Positions 32,642 through 44,600 of a stretch of DNA of 64,000 nucleotides are shown here, piece by piece (the first letter of the stretch is position 1; the number at the start of each line of letters is the position of its first letter). The DNA is from Paragorgia papillata (taxonomy: Eukaryota > Cnidaria > Anthozoa > Scleralcyonacea > Coralliidae): positions 1,851,001-1,915,000 of the forward strand of contig JAWNZC010000345.1 of NCBI GenBank assembly GCA_035771165.1, read 5' to 3'. The notes under the pieces are model-generated. The model worked only from the letters and a program-made list of their open reading frames with translations. It was not told where the DNA came from and searched no databases. Both the position numbers and the translations under genes were made by a program.

Positions 32642-35600
32642 GTGGTGGGGGTGGTGGTGGTTCCTCTCAGCAGCAGCTGGTTGAAGTTGACAGCGATGAT
32701 TCTGATTTGGATGAATGGTATGACAACCGATGTCAGCAACTTTCTCCTCCGACCGAAGTCAATGTGGAGGATTTTGTCATATGTAGATATGAAGGAGAAC
32801 TGTTTCCTGGTCAGGTGACAGTGGTCTATCCTGAAGGTAAAGGTGCCAAAATAAAGGTCTTTGAGAAGTGTGCTGGTGGTTGGAGATGGCCAGTACATAC
32901 AGATGAAATAGATTACATACTTGAAGACATAGTACAACAGATTCAGCTTCCACAGCCTGTCAACAACCGTGGCACCTTCAGGATTGTAGAGTTAGAGAGA
33001 AAATGGGGAACTGACTGAAATATGATTGATGCAATTAATCTCTATACATGTAAATGTACATCATTGCATGTAGTTGAACCCTTATTAACTGTATTCCCAT
33101 TTTAATATTGAAGAACATCCCTGGTGCTTTTATATACTTTTGTATGAAAGACTATACAGCTGTTTTGTTATGTTTATATTATTATTATTGATTAAATATG
33201 TTATACAGGTATATCTAAACTAAATTTAATACCTAACTAAATTTTATAACTATTTACTTAAATACACAACAACTAACAAGACCATGGACAAAAGTGTAAT
33301 GTCCGTTACAGCCTTTTGGTAATGTCCGTTACGCCAAAAAAATGTTATTTCTTCCCTTTGAAGCTGGTATCTCACCAAGTTTGCATAAGTACATTAAAAC
33401 TATACAAGTATAGATTTACACTAAACATATTTCATTATAATAATTGTTGTAGTTTTGATAATATTTTTGTTTAAAAAAGTGTCAAAATAGTCATGTCTTT
33501 TCTGGTGTAATGTCCGTTACGCACATTTATATAAATATATTCAAAGCATAGTACGATGTTTCAAAAAGTTAATTAGGCACATCCGATGTTTGTTTTTCAA
33601 TGCCTGAAATTTCCAACTCAGATCACAAATGGTAATTAAAGTGTTAAAAATAAATTAACCCATTTGTCAAGATTTGGCAAAGTATGTAATGTCCGTTACA
33701 TGGAATTGCCCTAAAGTGTCACTAAGACGAAAAAATCGTCAGTCTTTGTTTGATCTTATCATAAAGTACATTTAAAACGAGGATGAACGGCGTTTGTGGT
33801 TTGTCAATATCTCATCTCGTTCAAGAGATATTCACGTTTTGGCAATATGCAAATTTATGGCTGATGACGTCATGTACTCCAAACGAGCGAAATGAAAATC
33901 GTAAAATAAGGAATATCTCTGGAAATAAACAATAGAACGTGCTTAAACTTTGTATGCTTATAGTATCTAATAAAATGCACTTCTCTGTGGAGCTTTTGTG
34001 ATTGCCATGGTAAGCGCATGCTCTCAGGTTACTCTAAACCTTAAAAAGGGAGTTATCATTTTTGCCTCATTGTTTAAAAATAGATAGATTTAAACGTTTG
34101 AATTACAATGCCTACATAAGCCCTAATCGTCACATTTATTCGCTGGAGTAAACGCTACTTGATTGCTGATAAATAAGAAAATTTAATTTTATCATTGGAT
34201 GGGGCCAGGAACCAGCAGTTTCCACGAAAACAACTAAAGTTCCACAGTGAAACGTATTTTATTTAATACTATAAGCATGCAGAATTTGAGCACTTTCTAT
34301 TGTTTATTTCTAGAGATAGTCCTAATTTTACGATTTTCATTTCGCTCGTTTGGAGTACATGACGTCATCAGCCATATAATTTGCATATTTCAAAAACGTG
34401 AATATCTCTTGAACGAGATGAGATATTTACAAACCACAAACGCCGTTCATCCTCATTTTAAATCTACTTTATGATGATATCAGAAAAAGACTGACGATTT
34501 TTCGTCTCAGTGACACTTTAAGTACGACCAATTCAGTCGAACTTAATCAAAAGGTCGAACCAAATAAAAATTGCCGTACCAAATCTCACCTATTAGTAAT
34601 GTTCAGCACGTGAAAAGCACGCTGTCTTAAGCCCTAATCAAACGAGAACGCAAGTCATCGCAAGTTGGCAGTCACGCTATCTCAGCCAGCCCCCTGAATA
34701 ATTCCCCGAAAATATTATGTACCGTGACAAAGTTAAAACTTGTTTAAAACACTCATGAAACCTTTATTTTGTTAATTTGGGTGTTCGAATGACCGCCACA
34801 GAAATTTGTGACTGGCAACTTGCGATGACTTGCGTTCTCGTTTGATTAGTGCTTAAAACAGGCTTAATTGCACTTTTAGAGTTGCTAATCTGAATCACTA
34901 TCTGCCATCCTGGATACATTTTTGATATGCATGTGATGTCACAAGCTGGGTAAAGTGAAAACTTTAGTTAGCCATACATTCACATATATGAGTCTGAAAC
35001 TCGTTTTTTGTAGATGATTTTCATTCTTGATTAAACCACAACACTTTAAAAACATACTACAGAAATTTCATCATGTTTACCCAGCTTGTGATGTCAGTTA
35101 ATTAGGCAAGGTCTTACAACAAGATGGCGAACGGCGAGATTGTCTTTTGTTGAAATTAGTGATGTTGTTTGGCACAGGAGTTGTTTTGTTTACTTGGATT
35201 ACCATTGCAAGACAGTTTGTTAATCAGAAATTTAAAAAAATGTGTACTGTCTTGTAATTTTTGTAGCTCTTACCCTTAACACTAATTTTGAAACCACTAT
35301 TTCTAAAAAAAATTTTTTTTTTTGCTAAAAGGGGTGGACAGAAACATATGTTCGATGGTCACCCCAAGGGACTTACCTGGCAACGTTTCATAAACAAGGT
35401 ATTGCTTTGTGGGGTGGAGATGAGTTTAACCGCATTGGAAAGCTTGGTCACCAGGGAGTACAAATGATTGATTTCTCACCTTGTGAAAGGTAAGTTGTTA
35501 CAGTAATGTTTAATGTACTGTTTAATAAACGAGCAGGAGTGTTTTATCGGATATAAAGACACGAGGCGAAGCCGAGTGTTTTTATATCTGATAAAACACG

Positions 35601-38600
35601 AACTGCGAGTTTATTGAACAGCTTCAAAAACGAACCACTTGGTAAGTTCATTGGCGTAGTAAGTTTGAAAAATAACCTTGTCTAAGCCGAGAAAATCAAA
35701 GCTAAAGTTTATGTAAATCAGGAGGTATCTTTATCACATATAAAGACACTGATTAGACTTTAATTTCTTTTGAATTTTCCTTATGAATTATTAATGAGTT
35801 TTTAAAGTATTTTGACACATCTCTCTATTAAGTAGTCTTCAGCAGTGGCGCAGCCAAAGGGGGGGGGGGGGTCCAGAAAAGTTGCACTACGCTTCTAAAG
35901 CCGGTTTTCCACTAGGTGATTTTTTTCGTGCGAAGCGACTTTCTTTTGTTCAAATTCAATAGATTTCTGATTAGTTCCAGCTCAGAGCTCATGAGACAAA
36001 AGAAAAAGTCCGCAATTTGCTATTTGCAAAGCATTAATTTGGACCTTGCTGTTTTCAATAAATTGCTGGCTGGAGTTTACAGCTCACACAAGGTCAATTT
36101 TCAAAATGTTTATGTGAGTGAACTTAAAGCTGTTCAATATTTAAGTTAAGGTGACGTACAGCCCGTTCTGCGCATGTACGAAACTAATGTTACATCTTTA
36201 TTTACAAAAATAATACTCATGTGATACCTTATTCAAGATTGTAAGCTTTTCTTGGTTCCCATTCATTACTTGTACCCAAAACAAAACATTTTCAGGAGAA
36301 ATAGAAGACATCCGAGGAGATATCCTCGCCGAATCGCTTGGTCTTCTGCCATGTTGTTCTTAACGGTTTACATTTTGCTGAGTACTTCATGTAATTATCT
36401 ACAAATGTCATGTTTTGGGCACCACATTGCGGTCATGCGCAGAACGGACTGTACATCACCTTTAAGTTACAGTTTTATCAAGTATAAACACTTGGCTATT
36501 GCCGTGTATCTTTATGCTTTGATAAAACACTTAATTCTACTCATTTGTTAAAGGTCAACTATACCTTTTGAGGTTATTATTTTCTGTTAAATTCGAAAAC
36601 GTTTATTCCAAAACCAAAGAAAAAACTAAAATTGGTCACTCGGTTCTGTTTTTATGTTCTGTCAAAGATCGAGTTTTGGGCATTTTTCTGAACCATATTT
36701 AAACAACGACCCATGTTAAAAGGTAGCCTGGCACTAGCAAACTTGTGACGCCATACCGGTAAAATAGAGCTCGCTTCGGTAAAAGGCTAGAACATTGTCA
36801 ACATGCTAACCAGGAGAGTTTATCGAAAAGATACCCGGCCACAAGTTCGACTCCACGACTTATCAAGAATGGCTTTGGTATTTTAGTTTACCAAACGGTA
36901 CAGCCGTACAACGGGTTTTCGCAAGAAAAACACTACGCCTAGTAGGCCAAAGTCACCTGGAGGGGAAGAAGGGTACGATTCATTTTTGTCTTGATAAGAC
37001 AAAACTATTGAGTTTTAAACTATATTATTAGTTCTAAGTATTGAGTTATTGATTTGACAGAAGTCTGTCGATATACATAGCTTGTCAGAACTGTAGTTTT
37101 GCTTTTGCGAAATTGGATCTGCTGCCGTAGCTTCATCTATATCACCTTCTACTTTAAATATCGCAAAACCCACCGAAACACAATTAACAAGACTCGTTGA
37201 CAGAGTGTGAAGAAGATATACCTTAAAATGCCCCAAAATAATGCTAATACATATTTTCGTGAGTAAATAGGTGGCAAACCAAAGCTCGAACATTGGAATA
37301 TTTGTTCGGTAATTAGGCAACTTACTGGTATGACGTCACTGACTATGTAGTACCCATTCTTCTAAACAACTCGGTCGTGCATCAAGAGGTACTTAGAATC
37401 TCCCCCCAGTAAGTCATGCGCTTTTACTCCAAATTCATTTTTCTCCTCACTTTTGTAAAGTAAGATGATAACTGCTTTAAAAATATACATAACCTCAAAA
37501 GGTATAGTTGACCTTTAAACAGCAAGTAAAAACAACTTATTTGGTATACTTACTAAGATATTTGATATAAAGTAGGCAGGAGAAACAAACTGTGATGAAA
37601 AATTTCTCTGCCAGTTCTGCTTCTGATTGTAAGTGACGATTAATGAGAAAGATTATTCTGAGTTTGTATTTACTGTATGTTGAAACAAAATGAACATTTT
37701 TCTATAGCTGTTCTGTTTCAATTGTTTTTTTTCTTATCTTGTACATATAGGTACATAGTGACTTTCAGTCCATTGCCAGACACAGCTAGTGATCCACAAG
37801 TAAGTGAATTAATCCTTTAACTTCCACCATGTCAGGAGGTCTTCCTTGATGAGTAAAATCATCTGGCGTTAGACAGAGTAAAAAATAAAAGTGCCAAATG
37901 GCATCGATGGGAATGAAAAGGTTAAGGAGATATATTAACTTCTTATTAACCGAGAGCGCGGTCGTTACGGAAAAATATCAGACCGAGGTCTTGACAGTAC
38001 CGAGGTCTGATATTTTTCCGTAATGACCAAGCGGACGAGGTTAATAAGAGGTTTATTATATGGCATTTTGAAACAACACATCTTACATTTAATACCTTGT
38101 CACACGCTCGAGGTCACACTATTGTCATTGACATAGACTCATCGTTTTCAATGTTGTTGCTCTTGTTGTCATCGCTTTCGAAATCCTAAAACTCACTGCC
38201 AGATTGCTCATCGTCCCACTCATACATAATTTAGTCCTCAGGTTATTGAATTCAAAAAATTTTTGCGGTTTTCTTTCATTGTTTACATGTCTGCCAAAAT
38301 CCGTAATCGACCGGTCGATTACGGAAAATTATCGACCGGCACGTGACATTTCTCAGCCAATGAGAACACACGATTTCAACGGAAGTAACTTGTGCCATAT
38401 AATAAAAGGAGATAATGTCAGGAGATCTTTCCTCAGACATTAATTAGACAATGTAAAAAATAAAAGTGCCAAATGGCTACAATGATGAAAACTTTCTCTG
38501 CCAGTTCTGCTTCTGATTGCAAGTGACGATTATGAGAAAGATTATTCTGAGTTCCTTCATTTGTATTTCTAATGCTAATGACTGCTACCAATAAAAAGTT

Positions 38601-41600
38601 GTTGAAACAGTAGTTGTTACAGGGCTTAAAATAAACAAAAAAAAACAACCTCCGGGGTATAATATTGGGCTATTGTTCCTTACAAATACAATTTTAGTTA
38701 ATACAAAAGGGTTAAAGGGTATTGGAAATAAAAATTAAGTTTGTCTCATTTGAAAGAACTCGTCAAATGGTATAAGAAGACCTTTTACAATTTTTCCGTA
38801 TCTGTTTTGGTTTTGGAAATATTTGGACCAAAGACAGCCTGCTGTCCGCCATCTTGGAATTATTTTCGATATGCATGTGACATCATAACCAGGGTAAAGT
38901 GAAATTTTTATCTTGCCGACCTTATGACATTATGAGCTAGAAACTCGATTTTGTTGCGCTATTTCCATTTTAAATTGACCCACAACATTTAAAAAGCCTT
39001 GGTCACCCATGGAGTAGTTTCATCAGGTTTACCCTGGTTGTGACGTCACCAATTTCCTAGTTAATTAGACCCAATATTACAACAAGATGGTGGACAGCAC
39101 GCTGTCTTTGGTCGAAATATTTCCAAACCAAAAATTGTTGAACGATGTTGAATAATGTTGAAAGCACGAGTGGCCAAATTAATTCAACATCGTTCAACAT
39201 TCATGAATGACAATTAATTGAACGCGGGCTACCACAAAAGCTGGAATCGACAATATCCCGCATGGCGCATGTTTCTGTTCAACAAAGTTGAATGAAATGT
39301 GACCAAATGCGTTCAACACCTTTCAACATTTTGAGAACAATAGAAATGTTGAACGCGTGTTGAACGAAAATTTGAACATGTTCAAATTTCGTTCAACATC
39401 ATTCAACACCCTTCAACAACGTTCAACATCATTCAACAGGGGTGGCCAAACGCTTTCAACATGTTGAATTCAACAATGTTGAACGATGTTGAATGAAATG
39501 TTGAAAGCGTTTGGCCAGGCCTTTACGCCAGACGATTTTACTCGTCAAGGGAAGACCTGATATGGTGGGAGTTGAAGGGTTAAAAAAGGTTGTAGTCTAA
39601 ATCTTCTTAGATTTCTGGTGATGTGAGTGTGTGTTCAGTTCTGTCACATTTAGTGTTTGTTTTGGGTTTTTTTCCCAACAGGGTATAATTATCTGGGATG
39701 TAAGAACAGGAGCTAAGAAGAGAGCTTTTCAGTGTGGAGAGAATTCCTGTTGGCCCGTTTTTAAGTAAGTTTGACAGATTACTTAGTAGGTATGTTGCAG
39801 AAGTTATAAAAATGGCATGGTATGTGCTTTGTACACAGTATATAGTACTATTTTTAATATATGGTAATTACTTTCTTGATTTCAGGTGGAGCCATACAGG
39901 AGAATACTTCGCTCGCATAAGAGATGAAGCTATAAGCATTTATGAAACTCCTGTAAGTGGTTTGAATTAGTTTTTATCACAGTACACACGATCGGAAATC
40001 GCATAGAAAATCGGCCACTTTCATGGGGCAGTTCGCAGTCCGCGTGCGTGCTGGCTCAAGTGAGTTGTTGGCCGTGTATTGATGACGTTTACACGCAAGA
40101 TATTCGTTCTACACATGCGTAGCTAATACGTGTCAGCCCGTATTTCGCGAGCCTCAACAGCCGCCATTTCCGATCGTGGTACATACGTCATCAAACCTGC
40201 ATATTCGGGTAGAGCGCCTCGCGGGCTTTCCAAATATATCCACTTCGGCGCCTAAGGGTCAAACTAGCCTGCGAACCCAGACGTATTTTTCTGCCCTCGT
40301 GCCTCCCGCGAAAAATAGCGTCTGCGTACCCGAGCCAAGATTCGATTTCCGTGACGCAATACCTTTTATCTCGAGTTATCCAATCAAATGAGATAATATA
40401 TTTAGCTAAAATTGCCCACGCGTGAATACACGCCGAGTCGCCGAACAAAGTCAGGGAAGGGGCGAAGAATATTTGAAATATTATAAATACGGATGAACGA
40501 AACTCCAAAGAAATTACGCTGTGTCTACATACACGGCAGCTGAGAAGAGTTCTCGAAATACTAGATGCCCGGCAGTCCAGGATTTGCTAAGCGGATTGTT
40601 TACACTTCATCAAATATAGGATTTGTACAAATCATGAGGCGAAGCCAAGTGTTTTTATATCTGATAAAACACGAACTGCGAGTTTATTGAACGGCTTCAA
40701 AAACGAACCACTTGGTAAGTTTATTGGCGTAGTAAGTTTGAAAAATAACCTTGTCTGAGCCGAGAAAATCAAAGCTAAAGTTTATGTAAATCAGGAGGTA
40801 TCTTTATCACATATAAAGACGCTGATTAAACTTTAATTTCTTTTGAATTTTCCTCATGAATTATTAATGAGTTTTTGATGTAATATATCATACACGAGGA
40901 GGAGTGTTTCATAAGGATATCCAAACACCGAGACGTTTGTTGAAAACCGAGGCGAAGCCGAGGTTTTTGAACAAACTTCGAGGTGTTTGGATATCCTGAT
41001 GAAACACTCCTCCGAGTGTATGATATAGCATCTCAAACTAATCAGTATTTTAAGAGAAAATCGAGATAAAAGTTTGCTTAATTTATGTAATTTCTTCCTC
41101 CGATATCCAAACTACCGACACGGTACTGATTTCCTTTGTGTTTTCCTCATGAATTATTAATGAGTTTGAGATGATAGTTTTAAAATCTTCGTACACGTTC
41201 AACGAATGACAAACATGTTTATTTTGTGTTTATTTTGTTCTGGAAGTGATTACAAGCTTTATTTAGAGAATAATACATGGATGTGCGGAAATACGAAATT
41301 TATTTTGAGTGTTGACCAGGATATCTCACGAGTGAGCGACATATCCTGTTCAACACGAGAAATAAATTTCATATTTCCAAGCATCCATGTATTGTTCTGT
41401 TTATTATATAAAAAAATTGTCCTATTGTCTTGCAAAAATTGCATTAAACTATAATGCTGATTCAGCGATAATCGTCACATGTGCGATTATCATAAATAAT
41501 CGCACATGAGATTATCACTTTTATTAGTGGCGGAAAAATCAATAAAACACTCTATTTTATATAATAAACTTGGATAATTATAGATAGCGGTGTCAATTTG

Positions 41601-44600
41601 GCACAAACATAGCGTGTTTGGCAGTTGGCGCTTTCAAATCCTGACTTGATTTTATACGATTCCAAACCAAGTCAACAGCCTGCTTGAAATGAAATGATAA
41701 TAAATGTAAAAGACGTTTAAAAGGCAAGAGATGCATGACACGCTATGTTTAATCTCTCGTATGTTTGTGCCAATTTGACGTCGCTATCTATAATTATCTA
41801 CGTATAAAGCAACCAGTATAAAATAAACGCAAAAGAAACACGTATGTCATTCGTTGAACGTGTACGAAGAATTTAAAAACTATCGTGATTAATGAAAATC
41901 GCTACTGTATGACTATGATGAAGTAAACATTAAACAATCCGATTAGCAGCCAGGCATCTAGTATTTTGAAAACTCTTCCCGCTGGCGGTTGACGAGTGCC
42001 GGGTTTATGTAGACAGAGCGAGGAAATTATCACGACGAGATGACTCATTTCCCGCTTCGAAGAATAAGATCAGAGTATTTGGGACGTTGAGATTTCTTTG
42101 ATTTTCCATTGCAACGAAAGTAGATCTGTCTGTTTAGAGCATATAAGCACAGACATAAGGTCAGAACAAAAGACAATACAAAGAAATATAGTAACTCCTA
42201 GGCTCTTGTTTAATTTCCACGCGTTTGCGTGTTTATCCCGCACAAATCCTGCGCGCTGGTTCTCCGTTTTTAAGAGGTAAATTGTGATTGGATAAAAAGG
42301 TATTGCGTCACGGAAATCAAATCTCGGTTCGGGTTCGCAGACGCTATTTTTCGCAAGAGGCACGAGGGCAGAAAAATACGTCTGGATTCACAGGCTATAC
42401 ATGTACATGCATGTTAAGTATAGGTAATAGCATGGTTTCGAGTGCAATTTGGAAAAAAACATGCACGAGTGAGTTTTTCAAATACTGTCAAAATAGTAGC
42501 ACGAGTCCGAAGGACGAGTGCTATTTGAAGTATTTGAAAAACTCACGAGTGCATGTTTTTCCAAATTGCACGAGAAACCATGCTATTACTTATTAATAAT
42601 ATACATGAAAAAATGTTCAAAACAACTGTACTAACATTTTAACGTACGTGTTTAGCCGTCCACTCCTCGCATATTTATTTGTTAAAAAACGCTTCGCTTC
42701 CTTTACTACTTGAAAAAGTTTACTCGAGGCATAAAGAAGCTTCTGGTCTTCTTATAGGTACTTCACTTGGCAATATTAAAGCATAACTAGCTTCAAATTT
42801 GAACAAATTATCCCCCAAACCGCCGAATCTTGGCCGCCATCTTTGTTTGTTTTGTGTCGGGAAAAATCCGATGTACAATCAATTTGATTGGTTCTCAGTG
42901 ATAACAGATTTTTGCACTGTGATTACAGATTTTTGCACTGTGATAACACAATTCTGCACTGTTGTTTGGGATTAACTGCACTGGAATCAGCCAATCACAG
43001 TCGAGATATTTTTTCATGTATATTATTAATACTGTAATTGTACCAGGAACAATGTGTGAAATATTTTGTATGGAAAGCATGGTAGCCAGAAACTGGGAGT
43101 AACTGTACATGTAACTTGATGGGCCTGGAAAAGAGCATTTGAAATTCCTCTTCAAACATTTAATTATAATATTAATAACATAATCCTTGTTTTTATTCTT
43201 TTTTTAGTCTTTTGGTTTGCTTAATAAGAAGAGTGTTAAAGTTCCTAGCATTAGGTGAGCTAAGCAGAACTGTTTTGCAAAAACAACTAGTAAAATTTGG
43301 GGGCGATCTCGTTCCCAGAGCCCACGTTCACCACCCAGGAAACGAGAGACTCTGGGATAATCCGTTTCAAATCGTTACGTTATTGGCTGAATAGTGAGCG
43401 CGAGTTGGTCTGAAGTGACCGGAAGTAGAATTAATAAAACCAAAATAACAAAGATGTCGGACGACAAGACTCTAGTGAAGACGTTGCCGCGATCGATATC
43501 TTCGCCGTATGTGTGTAGATGCTGTAATTCGAGCTTCGCCAGCAACCCCATTGACTTGTTTGGGGAAAGTCAAACAAGGAGAACATACCATTCAGATTCC
43601 GCTCGGATATTTACGCATGCGTACCTCGTACCGGAATAACAAGAATCCTGTGATTTTAAACGGATTATCCCAGAGTCTCTCGTTTCCCTGGTGGGGAACG
43701 TGGGCTCTGGGAACAAGATTGGGTTGGGGGGCAATGTCTTCTAAATTTCTGCCAATTGCATAAAAATCATTGAATTTTTGACTATTTTATCTTTTGCTTT
43801 TTGGGGGTGAAAATTTCTGACAAATTAGGTATTTCACATGGGGCCACGATGTAGAACCTAAATATTTAAGTTAAAAAAAATAAGCTCGGCTGATTATGAT
43901 GAAAACTTTCTCTGCCAGTTCTGCTTCTGATTGCAAGTGACGATATACGAGAAGTATTTTCTGAGTTCTTGTTGAGTACAACCAACCATCTATCAAAAGC
44001 TTGTTCCTAAAGCGCAAGTGTTTACAAGTTCTTGCTGAAGAATCCTGTTGTTGTTTTTAAAGTGAATTTGCTTGGTCTCCTGGTGATAATATGATCTCAT
44101 TCTGGGTGCCAGAAATTAAAGACGCTCCAGCTCGGGTAACGATTATGGAGATTCCTGGTCGACAAGAAAGTCGAGTGAAAAACTTATTTAATGTGGCCAC
44201 GGTAAGCACTATGTGATTGTGATGCCATATTAAACAGTGATATGATATGATAATTAGTGATTTATATTGCGCATTTTTCATGTAATGACAATCTCGTTCC
44301 CAGAGCCCACGTTCCCCACCCGGGAAACGAGAGACTCTGGGATAATCCGTTTCAAATCGTTACGTTATTGACTGAATAGTGAGCATGAGTTGGTCTGAAG
44401 TGACCGGAAGTAGAATTAATAAAACCAAAATAACAAAGATATCGGACGACAAGACTCCAGTGAAGACGTTGCCGCGATCGATATCTTCGCCGTATGTGTG
44501 TAGATGCTGTAATTCGAGCTTCGCCAGCAACCCCATTGACTTGTTTGGGGAAACGTCAAACAAGGAGAACATACTCTTCAGATTCCGCTCGGGTATTTAC

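Larger units (their letters stand above)
31500..34627 (+). mobile_element. candidate unfamiliar element with 14-mer array
   Basis: Weak inverted ends (GTGTGCTTTTCATGCACC near 31516; GCACGTGAAAAGCACG near 34605) bound a 3.1-kb unit. Inside, GTAATGTCCGTTAC occurs at 33296, 33319, 33507, 33686 and 32102, and inverted at 32257 and 32271, around the frames at 32426-33018. A separate MITE (33712-34520) sits in its right part. Limits and mobility are inference; the motif array is seen directly. Confidence 0.45.
40265..42398. mobile_element. 2.1-kb composite with TAGCCTGCG...AGGCTA ends
   Basis: TAGCCTGCGAACCCAGACGT and ACGTCTGGATTCACAGGCTA bound it, followed inward by matching arms (AAAATAGCGTCTGCG / CGCAGACGCTATTTT). 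The termini resemble 27481/53191, but no flanking duplication is visible. It contains several later foldbacks (40620-41580). Confidence 0.55.
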
